Source: Allium sativum
Lineage: Eukaryota; Streptophyta; Magnoliopsida; Asparagales; Amaryllidaceae
Direction of reading: 5' to 3'
Assembly (NCBI GenBank): GCA_030737875.1
Contig: CM060923.1
Coordinates: 490,446,453 to 490,510,452 of the forward strand
Length of the DNA: 64,000 nucleotides
Part shown: piece by piece, positions 35,674 through 48,575 of the stretch
How the letters are laid out: every line of letters starts with the position of its first letter
Position numbering within the stretch: position 1 is the first letter of the stretch
Made by a program: the position numbers and the translations under genes
Notes under the pieces: model-generated
Told to the model about the DNA's origin: nothing
Databases searched by the model: none
What the model saw: only the letters and a program-made list of their open reading frames with translations

Positions 35674-35697
35674 CTGGCGATGGTGCCCCTTCACCAG
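35674..35697 (-). promoter_or_regulatory. Conserved stem-loop (C)
   Basis: CTGGCGA and TCACCAG arms, as in B, with a changed loop (TGGTGCCCCT on the + strand). Confidence 0.5.
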
Positions 35698-35906
35698 AAT
35701 TATCCCTGGGCAACTAGAGTTTGATTCTATAACTATCCAGTATATTAAAACTTCGAATACACACTTGCAAGGCGTATATGCAAAATCTTTATATATTGGA
35801 TTGTCCAAATCAAAATAAATAAATATTCTAATACGTTGAATGAGGTTTGAATTTTTCAAAACAAAGTTGTTTTCATTTTAAAAATATACTCTTCACACTC
35901 GTTCTA

Positions 35907-35963
35907 GGATACTACTGATCCCATCTCTAACGAGTCATTCTTATTGGATATTACTAATCCAAT
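35907..35963 (-). promoter_or_regulatory. Two adjacent stem-loops before the primer-binding site (C)
   Basis: GGAT/ATCC around ACTACTG (35907-35921), and ATTGGAT/ATCCAAT, seven pairs, around ATTACTA (35943-35963). The stems are as in B, with loop changes in the first and an extra base pair in the second. Confidence 0.5.
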
Positions 35964-36023
35964 TTCTGATGAATTCTTTCGTATGGTTCAAATGTGTCTT
36001 ATTCTCGAGCTCTGTAAACCAGA

Positions 36024-36035
36024 GCGCTGATACCA
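36024..36035 (-). other. Primer-binding site, C (one mismatch)
   Basis: GCGCTGATACCA in place of GCTCTGATACCA, two bases from the LTR edge at 36038. The mismatch fits an older element. Confidence 0.88.
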
Positions 36036-38114
36036 ACTGTGATAACCCGTAACTTCCCCGGTAAGGAAAGCCCGGATTACCTTGAGAACACGACAAAATA
36101 GAATGCAAACAGAAGAACATTTCATTGTATATTACAACAATTCCATTAGATACATGAATATACAAAGTATGGATAAATATTATACATTCGATAAATATCA
36201 GAGATTACAATAAATTACATAGCAGCACAAAAACAATACAAAACACAACTGAAAGTAATACACGGATACAGAGATTTTCGAGCATCATTCCAGCTATAAA
36301 TCAGGATCCTGTGAATATAAATCTGCAAAACCAAAACTACTAGCTGCCCGTGCGGAAAATAGGGGCACCCAGAGTTTAGGTTAAAACAATAAACTCTAGG
36401 TCAATCATGTGACTGGTGTGACAACTAAAACAGTTATTTAAACTTTACTTTAAAAGAGAGTAATTCAAGGGACCACGCCGTATAACATGGAACGGGTTTC
36501 CTCCCAAGAATACCAGTGCATATCAATAAACAACGCAATGCGTTTTCGAAAAATAAAGCTATTATAAGACCCAGGTCCCATCACACAATGCAACGCAAGC
36601 CGGAGGATAGGGTTTTACCTTATAACAGTAAAAAATGCTTAATACGTTTAAAAACAAATCATTTGATACTATAATAAGTGTATAGTGCCAAAACAACTTC
36701 ATTCATAAATATCAATCCTAGGCGGCATGGGTACCATCTATCATGTCGCCATACTAGGCTCTACAAATAAATCCGAAATATCTTGTATTGGAAATTGGAT
36801 TTCCGTCATGAATCGAGGCAAGGGGCAAGCTCCTCTCCGCTTCGAGACAGTCTAGCAAGTGCCTCAGGACTACACACTCTGGGTAACCCCTGGGAACCTC
36901 CAAGGTCGGTCCTCTCTTACGTTTGAGGATTAATTATTCCTGAAAACACATTTCCCGGTCCTAACAGACCTAAAATCGAGGCGCCTCACATCCAAACCAC
37001 ATAGGTAAAAAGTATATAAATGTCATCCAGTTTAAGCACTGACACCACCCATAGCTAGAAAGAAACGTCGTGCACTCCTTGGGTCCTCATCCCGTTTTTG
37101 ACTCATACTGAGGTGTGAGGCTCGCGAATTAACGCTATACACAAAGTTGCGCCACACAGGTCGTGCTTTGATCATCAACCACAAGACTTTGTTTTCAACT
37201 AAAGCCTTGATCATTGCATCTCAGCGTGCCACACAAGCAATTCATGCTATGCGACTGATATCTATCGATATATAACCTCTGAGCTCGTACGTCTCAGAGA
37301 AGGGCGTTAAGCAAGAGAATAAATTCTCCACCGCCAAATAGATATATATTTTATAGAAATCAATCAACACAGAATAAAATTCAATGTCAGACACACAATC
37401 CATTTACACGTCCGTTCTGGGTCTGAACGAAACCGGAGGCACATTCCTCGCATATCCATCGATCTCCAAATACGTCTGGACGACCACCAACTATTTCCAT
37501 CCTCTTGGGTGTACAGCCCAATCAAGATCATCAGTAATTATCCAAACGATGTGAAGACTTCCGGTCTTCGACCACCGTCTTCATCTTCGACTTATCGTCG
37601 AATCGGTTATTCAGAATGGGCATAAACCCGGCCTTTCCGAACAACCCGCGTATATAATAAACAAGTGCTAGAAAACACAACATACGCCTCATTCCAATTC
37701 TGAATATTCTTTTATTTAAATATTCACATCTTTTGGGAAAGGTTCCCATTAATTTTATTAAAGATAAATTCTTTAAAATTTATTCTTTAATCTTCCTTTG
37801 GATGTCATTTCAAACAAAATTATGGTTTTCCAAACTAGTCGAGATTAGCGAACCACACCGAAGTAATTACTTATTTTATTTCCCAATCCCAACCTATTCA
37901 TTCCATGGAGCAAAACTGTTATTACCCCATAACTAACACCACGGTGTTATTGGTAAATTTAATTACCATTTCACGTTCAAATCTAATTAAAGATTTGACT
38001 ATCGCTAGGAGCAAAACTGGTGATACTCAATTCTCGATCCTTTCCTATATTTGATAATTTAAATTATCAATTCCCATTTTAATCTGGTTAAAGATTCATT
38101 AAAACTCCTTTTAC

Positions 38115-38300
38115 TGGGTTAAAGAACTAATGTCGTTTAAAACACAGTTCACGATAAACCCACAAATCAATTCTAATTCAATTCCAATTAAATATATTAA
38201 TTAATTGGTATACTTCATTAAATCTAAATAAAAAGATTTAATCTTTTCTCAACTGGGTTTAAGAACAGTGTTAATGAAGACACCATTCACGACAAACCAA
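38115..38300. repeat. Two imperfect-palindrome units (C, right LTR)
   Basis: Units at 38115-38162 and 38254-38300, matching those of the left C LTR. Confidence 0.65.
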
Positions 38301-39564
38301 AATCCCATTTGATATTAAATACAAGGCTCTGAATAGAAATATATCGGCTTATATTCAATATCAAATTCTGAAATCAACAAATATCGTATTGGAAATAACG
38401 ATATAAAATATATCTTCCAAATCTCCATAACAATATTCATATAATCCTGGATCCAATCATCGAAATATTCCGAAGATAATTTCGATTCAAATCCTTTCCA
38501 ATTCATATATTGGAAATTCTGGTTATTTTAAAACCATTTCAAATCCAATTTATTTATTTTTAAAATATTGAATTATAATTCTAGTTCATGATTAGTTCAT
38601 TTTGATAAAAGTACATTTTTATCTTTTTAAACATGGGATTTTTCATCCTAGTTCTTTCCAAATCATTTATTATGATTTCACACTAATTATTGATATTTTT
38701 AATAATTTTATCAAGGCACGTACAGTCGATTTCCATCAACGGCCATCGAACTACACTTACATCGACCTTTTCCAAATTTGATTTGGACATAACTCCAAAT
38801 CCAACCGTTAGATTTCAGATTTCTAATATTAATTGGAAAGCCCTTTTCGATACGAACCCAACGGTTCCGGTTTTAGGAGAATCCGATGGTCGGATCTCCC
38901 GTAATGTCCGTTCGAAGTCAATGGTCGAAATTCGCGACCGCAGCGCGGCGCGTTCTATTCAGGCCATTATATTATATATATAATATATATTTCGTCGATT
39001 TCTATTTAAAACGAATTTTATAAATCGTTTTAAATTCGTTTTCAAAACAGTTTCAACTTCCTATTCAATTTCAAATCAAAAGTGAAATTTCCATTATAAA
39101 TTCGTTTTACATTCATTTCCATTCAATTCGAATTCATTTCAATTTAAATTCATTTTATTTTCAATTCAATTCGAATTCTAATTTGTTTCAATTCAATTCC
39201 AATTTCATTTTGAATTCATTTTATTTTCAATTCAATTCGAATTCTAATTCGTTTCAGTTCAATTTCATTTTGAATTCATTTTATTTTCAATTCAATTCGA
39301 ATTTCATTTCAAAATATTCAATTTTGAAATCACTTTTCAATATTCATTATAAAAACGATATAATCGATATAAATATCATTCGCGTCAAAATAGTGCATAT
39401 CTAAACAGCACGGCTTTACATTTTTCAAAAACTTCGTTATTCTATTCAACAAATGAATCTATATTTCTTTCAACACAAGACTAATCTCAACTAATGAGTA
39501 CTGTCAACACGTGACTATTTTTGTTATTTAATGTATTTTATAAAATTAGATTTCTATCATTTAA

Positions 39565-39696
39565 TTTCTAATCAGACTCCAACCGTAAATTAATAAGAGA
39601 ACGATTCCCTAAGTATTAACCCCGAAGGCCGAAACCAACATCAGATCAATACCCAGGAGACCACTCGTCTTATCTATTTTCCAGTTAGTTTCTAAT
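39565..39696. repeat. 132-bp block with TTTCTAAT direct repeats (C, right LTR)
   Basis: Same block, same length and same 8-bp direct repeats (39565-39572 and 39689-39696) as in the left LTR. Confidence 0.6.
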
Positions 39697-40539
39697 TTTA
39701 TATGTGGTAAAGATGCAAATTTTATTGTTAAAATATTTTACTCAACACATGAATCAATATTTCTTTCATCACATGGCTAATCTCAACAAATGAGTATTGT
39801 TTACACATTGCTATTTATTCTATTCAACACATGATTCTTATTTCTTAATATTCTTTATTTTCCCAATTGGAATCAATTACCATATAATATTAATTATATG
39901 GATTCCCATACAACACATGTATATCATAGCAACGATAAATAATCAACCATCATTCAGAGTGCACTACCCTGTATAAGCATCAAATATAGATATCTAACGC
40001 TTATAACTGTCTGTCAATCCATCGATCGACATACAACTAATTATTTGGATTAGTGTATGTCCTATATTATCCCAATACCCGTGGGGGGTTTTAAATCAAC
40101 AAACATAGATTTTTATTTGTGCAGTTGGGCGATGTGTAAAATTTATCATCCCAATCAATATCAGTCAAATGTGTGTGTATAAACAAATCGTTCGAATTGT
40201 TTATAATATTCATTTCATTTTATATACACGTTAAAAATTATATTTTTAACTATAAAATATCTATAACTATATAAATATTTTATTTCATTTCACATCACAC
40301 AATCAACTACACATCAAAATCAAACAAACAAACAAGCCGTCCATGGTCTGTGGACGACGGGTGTCGGGTGCAACTAAACACCGTCTGCATCCTAGTATAT
40401 ATTTTATTAACTAGAAAACAAAATTAAAAGGTGAGAATTTCTCACAGAGGGTTCCACTCCGCCGTGCTTTGCTTTTGAGCTGCTGAACCGACTGGATCTG
40501 CTTGAAATTCCGATGCAGTTCTTGTCCCGCTGTTCATAA

Positions 40540-40900
40540 TAAAAATTATTTTTTTATTGCTTCATTTCAATAAATAAAAATTCTATTTTTATTTCTACTT
40601 TATATATTTATACAGCGCTTCTTTCTATATAAAAATTATATTTTTATATTTCTACTTCCAATATAAAGATCGAATTTTTACTAGTTATATAATATAAAAA
40701 TCGTATTTTTACTTCACTAAAAATCCTATTTTTATTTCGCTACATACATAAAAGATCAAATCTTTATATTCTCTATTATATAAAAATCATATTTTTAATT
40801 CTTCTACTTTATAAAAATTATATCTTTAATATATCTACTTTATAAAAATTATATTTTTATCCTTCCTATAATATAAAAATTATATTTTAAACCTTCCTAT
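40540..40900. repeat. AT-palindrome array (C, right LTR)
   Basis: Counterpart of 33110-33470. Confidence 0.75.
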
Positions 40901-42442
40901 AAAGAAACCGTCTCTTTTTATTATAAAATCCAATTCTTTTAGCGAATAAAAAAACCGATCTTTAGCGAATAAAAATCTAGTCTTTACACGCTATTATATA
41001 AAAACCCTATCTTTAAATCATGTTTCATCAAAACTGATTTTAACATCACCTTCACGTTAAAATAAACGGATTTAAAATTGATTTTATTTATAAAAACTGA
41101 ATTTATAAATTGAAAATCACCTTGGTTCCATCGCGGGGGTCGGATTCGGTGTCAGTTGGCCGGCGGCGACCCACGGGAGGAGGCGTTGGCGATTTCCGAT
41201 CGTTCTGGGCTAGGACGTAGGGGTTGACTGCATCGAGATGGGGAAAGGAGGAGGTGAACGCGAGAGGACGAGGGGGCTTCGGTGGCAGGCGGTGGTCGGT
41301 GGAGCAATAAGGGGTGCAGCGACTGTTGGTGGTTTGGGTTGAACGCGGGTTTCGATCGGGGGGAATAGGGCTGTCGCGAAAGGGGGTTCGGGGTTCGTGG
41401 ATAGCGGAGTGGTCTGGTGGGAGGAGGATGGAGGGAGCGGCGGCGATAGGTGGCGGCTAGGTCTGAAGCGAGATGGAGCTTCTCTCTTTTTTTTTGAAAA
41501 GTGATTTGGATGGGAGAGACAAAGGGGGTTGGGCCCTTTTAATATTATTTAATTTTTATAATTAATTATCTTAAAAAGTTGACTTTAAATTTCGAACCCC
41601 GATTTAAACCCAACGACTGTCGCCCCAAGGGTAATACCCCCATTCTGAACACAATGGGATATGCTGCGTAAGCTGATTCGATCGTTTCGATCAGTTTTCG
41701 TCAAAATCAACATATAACTTTATATATTGAATTTGAACGCGCATTTCGATTTATCGAGCCACGTATGAACTCTAAAAATTCCCAAAAAAATATTTTCTAA
41801 CTTCGTATTGACGATACGGTCCTAACAAAACTAATTTCATCGAATTCTGAGACCGTTTGAAAAATGGCCATTTCCAGTCGATTGAAATTGACTAAAACTG
41901 GTCAAACGCGTTTTCCTTTGCCACGCTCACATATTGAATTCAAAAATTATGAAAATTGGAATTTAGCAATAATTTGACATCACGGATCCAACAAAAGTGG
42001 TTTCGTCGAAAACCGAGGTCGTTTGCAAAATTTCCATTTTTAAGGGCCAGAATTCCATATCGACTATTCTGAATTTTCAACTGGACTTATCTTTTGATTC
42101 CCGCTATGAAATTTTGATTTTTCGGATTCGTTGGAAAGATATTCTCAATTAGATTCTAATATTTTTAGTTTTTCTAAAATCCGGTTTATTTTGAATCCTG
42201 TACATTCATTTGAACTTTGAAATCGAATTATCGAACTACTGCGCCATTTTTAATTTCTTTTATAATTATAAAATAAATATTTATGTTCTAACGATGATCT
42301 ATATAAATATATACGTTCGAATTCTATTCTAAATAAATTTCTCGTCGTTATTATTTAAAATAATTCATTTTAAATATTCAAAATTCTTTAAAATTGCCAA
42401 AATAAAAATTTTAAATTGGCTCGGATTTTCCGGGTTATTACA

Positions 42443-43800
42443 GGTACTCTGTACAAAGATATACAGTACTGTAGCAAATTTCAATTAAATGTATTGTTAT
42501 ATGGTCTGATCCTACAAGTAGTTGTGAATATTGCATATTAAGTTTTGAAATGTATTGTATTGATTACTGTATATATAATGCATGCGTTCTACTGATATGT
42601 GTTTGTTTTGAATGGATGTTAAGTTATTAGATTCAATTGCATGTAAAATTATTTCTGTAGTCTGGGTACTTATTCCTATTCCAGAATATGTTGGACGTAT
42701 TTATGTATATAAACTGTTTTGGACAATGTATTTCTAGAAGATAGAAGCTTTATGTCATATGGTTTTATATTGGTTCTATATTAAAATGCATGTTACATAT
42801 ATGTGTAGAATAAAATTGATAATAGAAAAGTCCATTTGGGATTTAAATATTATATGTAATACAAGGGTTAAAGTAACCTATGTTTTGAATGTTTAAAAGT
42901 AATATAGGCATGAGTCCTATATAATACTGATATATGATTCACAGATATGTACATATTATTTAAATCCAAATTATATTATGAATATAAAATACATATATTT
43001 GATATATATATATATATATAAATAACTCTAATATTGTTTGCCACTACGAATTATAAAATTTCCTTTGAAGCAAATTTTGTTATATTAAATCATGGTGAAG
43101 CCTTCCAATAGTACACCCATCAATGACCAATCTCATTGAATGTAACTAACGCCAAAGCGTTGTGCAACTTTTATTTTGGTTATATGCGGTAGGAGTAATT
43201 ACGGTGCTTTGACTGTATTATTGCGTTTGATTTAACTAGGGATGCATAATAGTATTTATGGCCTTAGAGACAATAACATGAATTATTCAATATTCTAAGG
43301 AAATGAATAATAATGAACAAAATGTTCATCATGCGATCCAAGAGTTATATACACGATATAACTGACATAAGATGTCCACCTAAACGGTTGTGTTTTGGGA
43401 TTAGCCAAAGCTAGGTCAAGGCATGACTAGATATGGATCTTGGAACACCGTTATATATGTATACTGATATGTATATATAAATAGAAGGATGTTAATTTGA
43501 GTGGGAGCGTATTTTAGTTTAAATATTATATTTATGTTAATATAAATTTGGTTGTCAAAATTTTGAATTTATATGAAATGAATATTATAGAATCAGTTAT
43601 TATTTATTATCTACTGTAGATATTATATAACAAAATAACTCCGATAATTTAAATTAATCCTTGAGAAGGACAAATTAAATTAAATCAAATTTCTTGGCTA
43701 ACATTAAAATTTGTGGATTGTCCTCAAACAAATTAAATGTGATTATTTTAGATATAAAGAGAGGATCTAAAATAAGTTAAAGTACGACTTCAACTAATTA
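42443..43800. other. Unassigned AT-rich DNA between C and the copia remains
   Basis: No convincing gene, LTR or repeat. A TA dinucleotide run lies near 43000-43022. TTTATGGCCTTAGAGACAAT near 43256 weakly resembles the copia LTR start (TTTATGCCCTAGAGGCAATT at 52154), so part may be a decayed copia 5' LTR; the match does not extend. The copia gag gene expected here is not recognisable. Confidence 0.5.
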
Positions 43801-44483
43801 AGATATAAATGTTATAAAACCTACTTATACATCTCTAGTATTAGATACTAGATATGAATCACATAGATATAAGTGAATTTACGAAAATTGCAAAACAAGT
43901 AGAAATTTGATAAAAGGACAAGTGGACTTACGATTGGAAATGAAGCAAATGTTGCTAGATTATCCATAGGAAGTTGATTCTTGTTGTATATACTGGCTTA
44001 ATTAAATAAATAAAACAATTGTTATTATGAAATTCAACTTAAAATAAATGGTGTGAAAGATCTTGTTCGGACAAATTTGAATTTCATTTGTAATAAGAGA
44101 ATAATTGTTATTCATTTCATTTAAAGAAATATCGTATGAAATTTCACAAATAATTAATGATATTTGTAAATCCTTAACTATAATGCACTTGACATTAATA
44201 ATGAGTGGATTAAATTTAGCGATTTAAATCTAATATACCTTTAGATCACCGGTTAGCCCAGTAAACAAGAATGTATATCAAAACTACATAATGATGGAAT
44301 TTTGATATCATTTGATTTTGAATTATATGAAGAATCCAGATCTTGTTTATTAGGAAAAATAGCTGAATCACCTTTCACTTGACACAGTGAATGAGTGATA
44401 AGTATTGGGTCTCGTACATAATGATGTATATGGAGCAATGGATAAATAAACTAGAGGCAGGTTTTATTACTTCATTATATTTA
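43800..44483 (+). pseudogene. Ty1/copia pol remains: protease, GAG-pre-integrase, start of integrase
   Basis: Translation with frame changes gives protease text (LDTR at 43841-43852, in place of LDTG), KGQVDL near 43917, and NNCYYE near 44012. A GAG-pre-integrase segment follows, with SRSCLLGKIAESPF near 44338, then the integrase lead-in GLVHNDVYGA near 44408. Many stops and frameshifts are present and the catalytic DTG is changed, so it is dead. The frame runs into ...YFIIF at 44483, where element D interrupts it, and resumes at 51103 with FTNDISR. The family is the common plant copia type with GAG-pre-integrase domain. Confidence 0.8.
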
Positions 44484-46324
44484 TGTAACAACCCGGAAAA
44501 TCAGAATCAAATTAAAATTTTTATTTTAAATAATTTGGTTGAAAAATGTGGCAGAAATTAAAATTTTCATTTTTAAATAATATTAAAGCCAGTGAAAATA
44601 GTCAATTTTCAAACGACCTCTGTTTTTGACGAAACCACTTTTGTTGGAACCGGAATGTCAGATTATTGCTAGGTTTCAATATTTAGAATTTTCTGAATTA
44701 ATATGTGAGCGTGGCGAAGGAAAGTGTGTTTTGTTCAATTCAGTCAAATTTAATCGACTGAAAAATAGCCATTTTTCAATCCCTTCATAAATCCCACTCC
44801 TTTTTCTAGCAATATCGAAGCCCTTTTCACCACCTTCACATCCATACGGATTACACCCCGAACCGCCGCCAAATCCGATCGTTCCAGGGCCTGAAACCAG
44901 CGCCGCCTCGACCGCCGCAGCACCAGAATCCGGTGACCGAGTTCGCCGTCAGGGGGTCCGCGGGTGCGCCTTCCGAGGGGCTACGTCGCTATAGCATCTG
45001 ATCGCTGAATCGCTGCACTAATCGCCTGAATTTTGAAAACCTAGTTTTGAACTAAGTGGAAACTTAACAGCTGTACATTGAAGGTATTATATTTAAAGGG
45101 ATTACAACACTAATAAGCGTTATAAATTAATATTTTGAATTATAAAGATGATATCATACTCATACGTACACCGTTTTGAACGATTTCAGAAACATTGGGA
45201 CTATGACTACGAATACTACGTTCTTGAACTGATTGAGGCTGATTCTAAACCTTTTGGGATTTTTAACTGAATCTGAAACGAGGTGAGAATTTTGATCTAA
45301 ATGATTTAATTACAAAATTAAATATTTTTATCGCTTAAATTTATTGTATGAACGTTATTTTTTTTATATATGCTATGTTATGATATTGGGTAATTGTTGA
45401 TTTGCCGTTTGGTAGTATATAGGGATGTTCATGGTTAATGAGATCTACGAAGAAAATTTGTTGTGTTACATTCCTTGTTGCGTTTAGATTTAAATCTAAA
45501 ATCATATTTGATTTAGATACGTAGACGTAGATTAAAATCATTTTATTTTTGATTCAAAATATAGAACCATGCTTCTATCCTCTAGATCTGTCTTTCTATC
45601 ATTCAGATCTGCGCTTTTTATTTGAGATCCATGTATACCATTTGGATGGAAATAAAAATCTTAACTTTTATTCTAACCCATAAGTTTTGATTTGACTCAT
45701 TCACTTGAGATTTGGAATTAGATTAATAATAAAATATTATTTCATGGATAACGTAAAATTATGTGAACACCTTTATTTACATTTTCTTATGTAAATAAAA
45801 AGAACGAATTATGTGAACACCTTTATTTACATTTTCTTATGTAGACAAAAAGAACGAACTATGTGAAAACCTTTATTTACATTTTCTTATGTAAATAAAA
45901 AGAACAAATTATGTGAACACCTTTATTTACATTTTTCTTTTATGTAAATAAAAAGACCAAATTAAGATGACATTTCTTATTTACATTTAGTGTAAATAGA
46001 AACTAGGAAATAAAGACGAAATTTCTTATTCACATTTACTGTAAATAGAAACTAGGAAATTAAGTTGACATAAAAAGGACATTTTTAGTGTAATATTCTT
46101 TTTAGATTAAAAAGAACAATTTTAGCGTTATTCTCTTTTGAGGATATAAAGGACATTTTATTTACATTTAGTGTAAATATAACCTGATATAAAGAAAAAA
46201 AATATTTACATTTAGTGTGAATAAAACATGACATAAAGAATTACATCTTTTGTTTGCATTTATAGATGCGAACAAAACATAGAAAGGAATTACACCTTTT
46301 TAATTACAAATTAGTTGCAAATTA
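44484..46324 (+). repeat. Element D 5' LTR, truncated and with 420-bp internal deletion
   Basis: It starts TGTAACAACCCGGAAAATCAG and follows the 3' LTR closely. After ATTTTTCAA (44779) it skips 420 bp (46825-47244 of the 3' LTR), losing the TATA box and the start of the leader. It stops matching at 46324 (equivalent to 48846), so 2256 bp of its end are missing. It cannot start a normal transcript. Confidence 0.88.
45758..45957. repeat. 50-bp tandem repeat, 4 units (D 5' LTR)
   Basis: Units at 45758, 45808, 45858 and 45908, each starting ATTATGTGAACACC or a close variant, and containing TTTACATTTTCTTATGTAAA, an imperfect palindrome. Confidence 0.85.
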
Positions 46325-46528
46325 GTTTCAAGGTGGAGTGGAGCAGGGATCCTAGAGACCGTACTTGGGAGACAGAGGATAGCATCACAAAGGCTTACCC
46401 CCAATTGCAGAGTGGACATCTCCGAGTAACTATTGTGTTAAGGTACATTTACAATAATTTACATTTTTCGTTTTGATTCCTACTTTTATTTCGTTTTCGG
46501 GGACGAAAAGATTTTAAGTGGGGGAGAT
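46325..46528 (+). other. D internal remnant and polypurine tract
   Basis: About 200 bp are left of the internal region. It ends TTTTCGGGGACGAAAAG, then TTTTAAGTGGGGGAGAT (46512-46528), directly before the 3' LTR. No coding sequence and no primer-binding site remain. Confidence 0.85.
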
Positions 46529-47132
46529 TGTAACAACCCGGGAAATCAGAACCAATTTAAAAAATTTATTTTAAATAATTTGGTTGAAAAATGTGCCAGA
46601 AATTAAAATTTTCATTTTTAAATAATATTAAAGCCAGTGAAAATAGTCAATTTTCAAACGACCTCTGTTTTCGACGAAACCACTTTTTTTGGAACCGAAA
46701 TGTCAAATTATTGCTAGGTTTCAATTTTTAGAATTTTCCGAATAAATATGTGAGTGTGGCGAAGGAAAGTGTGTTTTGTTCAATTCAGTCAAACTTAATC
46801 GACTGAAAAATAGCCATTTTTCAAACGATCTCAGAATTCGACGAAATTAATTTTGTTAGGACTGTATCGTTATAACAAAGCCAAATATATTTTTCCTGGA
46901 TTTTTCTGAATCTGTATGTGGCCTCGGTGAATTTATTTATGCGAACGAATTAATTTAATAAAGGATTTAATTATTAAATTAAATAATTCAGGCCACAGAC
47001 AGCCATTTGGGCCAACGGGACCTGGCCTGTTGGATCCGGAATAGGGGCTATTGGCTAGGGACACCTTCTGCTGAACTGGAATTGGAACGGTTGAAAAGTT
47101 ACGGATTTTTTTGTAAAATAGCAATTTAATAT

Positions 47133-47140
47133 TATAAATA
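47133..47140 (+). promoter_or_regulatory. Putative TATA box, D 3' LTR
   Basis: TATAAATA, about 25 bp before a leader start region AAACCCTAATCTACTGTTCATC. It is missing from the 5' LTR by deletion. Confidence 0.6.
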
Positions 47141-48220
47141 ATAGAGAAAATTAAACCCTAATCTACTGTTCATCTCTGTAGCCGCCACGGAACCAAAAAA
47201 AATGGCTGATGTCGCTCCTCCCTTTCCCCTTTAAATTCCATCGATCCCTTCATAAATCCTACTCCTTCTTCTAGCAATATCGAAGCCCTTTTCACCACCT
47301 TAACATCCATACGGATTACACCCCGAACCGCCGCCAAATCCGATCGTTCCAGGGCCTGAAACCAGTGTCGCCTCGACCGCCATAGCACCAGAATCCGGCG
47401 ATCGAGTTCGCCGTCAGGGGGGTCCGCGGGTGCGCCTTCCGAGGGGCTCCGTCGCTGCAGCATCTGATCGTTGAACCGCTGCACCAATCGCCTGAATTTT
47501 GAAAACCTAGTTTTGAACTAAGTGGACACCTATCGGCTGTACATGAAGGTATTATATTTAACGGGATTACAACACTAATAAGCATTATAAATTAATATTT
47601 TGAATTATAAAGATGATATCTTACTCATACGTACACCGTTTTGAACGATTTCAGAAACATTGGGACTGTGACAACGAATACTACATTCTAGAACTGATTG
47701 AGGCTGATTCTGAACCTTTTTGGATTTTTAACTGAATCTGAAACGAGGTGAGAATTCTGATCTAAATGATTTAATTATAAAATTAAATATTTTTATCGCT
47801 TAAATTTATTGTATAAACGTTATTCATTTACATTTGCTATGTTATGATATTAGGTACTATTGATTTGCCATTTGGTAGTATACTGGGATGTTCATGGTTA
47901 ATGAGATCTACGAAGAAATTTTGTTGTGTTACATTCCTTGTTGCGTTTAGATTTAAATCTAAAATCATATTTGATTTAGATACGTAGACGTTGATTATAA
48001 TCATTTTATTTTTGATTCAGAATATAGAACCATGATTCTATCCTCTAGATCTGTCTTTCTATCATTCAGATTTGCACTTTTTATTTAAGATCCATGTATA
48101 CCGTTTGGATGGAAATAAAGATCTTAACTTTTATTCTAATCCATAAGTTTTGATTTGATTTATTCACTTGAGATTTGGAATTAGATTAATAATAAAATAT
48201 TATTTCATGGATAACATAAA

Positions 48221-48575
48221 ATTATGTGAACACCTTTATTTACATTTTCTTATGTAAATAAAAAGAATGAATTATGTGAACACCTTTATTTACATTTTCT
48301 TATGTAGATAAAAAGAACGAATTATGTGAACACCTTTATTTACATTTTCTTATGTAAATGAAAAGAACAAATTATGTGAACACGTTTATTTACATTTTTC
48401 ATTTATGTAAATAAAAAGACCAAATTAAGATGACATTTCTTATTTACATTTAGTGTAAATAGAAACTAGGAAATAAAGATGACATTTCTTATTTACATTT
48501 AGTGTAAATAGAAACTAGGAAATAAAGATGACATTTCTTATTTACATTTAGTGTAAATAGAAACTAGGAAATTAA
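48221..48575. repeat. 50-bp (4 units) and 49-bp (3 units) tandem repeats, D 3' LTR
   Basis: The 50-bp units start at 48221, 48271, 48321 and 48371. The 49-bp units start at 48429, 48478 and 48527, each with TTTACATTTAGTGTAAA, a palindrome. The 5' LTR has four 50-bp units but fewer clean 49-bp units. Confidence 0.85.

Larger units (their letters stand above)
34996..36037 (-). mobile_element. Element C internal region (1042 bp, non-coding)
   Basis: Homologous to the B internal region along its length. It has a polypurine tract with one change (minus strand TTAATTGGGGGAGAT, B has TTAAGTGG), TACCTATTTGTTGGGCA (35318-35334), and stem-loops at 35674-35697, 35907-35921 and 35943-35963. The primer-binding site at 36024-36035 reads GCGCTGATACCA, one mismatch from initiator tRNA-Met. 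No protein frame is present. Confidence 0.9.
29267..42442 (-). mobile_element. Element C, non-autonomous, left LTR truncated
   Basis: Structure: truncated LTR (29267-34995), 1042-bp internal region (34996-36037), complete 6405-bp LTR (36038-42442). Primer-binding site and polypurine tract set the minus orientation. No coding capacity. It is related to B throughout but clearly diverged. About 703 bp of the left LTR are gone (its first base matches 36741). The right flank begins GGTAC (42443-42447); the left target site is lost. Confidence 0.92.
36038..42442 (-). repeat. Complete 6405-bp LTR of element C
   Basis: Termini TGTGATAACCCG and CGGGTTATTACA are inverted repeats over 11 of 12 bases. 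Modules in + order: shared segment with the GGTCAATCATGTGACTGGTG box, palindromic units (38115-38162 and 38254-38300), AT repeat (about 39010-39330), 132-bp block (39565-39696), AT-palindrome array (40540-40900), GC-rich leader (41115-41530), U3 with TTCGTATTGACGATACGGTC. The U3 segment is also in B, E and, more diverged, D. Confidence 0.92.

Noticed and set aside
42990..43025. TA dinucleotide run
   Set aside because: Ordinary simple repeat in AT-rich DNA.
43240..43500. Possible copia 5' LTR
   Set aside because: Only about 20 bases resemble the 3' LTR start (TTTATGGCCTTAGAGACAAT), and the rest does not follow. Not enough to call.
45758..45957. Regular 50-bp repeats considered as a CRISPR-like or satellite array
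   Set aside because: There are no unique spacers between fixed repeats; the whole 50 bp repeats in tandem, inside a plant LTR, with only four units.
47170..47585. Opposite-strand frames of 105 and 89 codons in the D leader
   Set aside because: Antisense shadows of a GC-rich leader; the frames are not kept in the 5' LTR, which has the 420-bp deletion.
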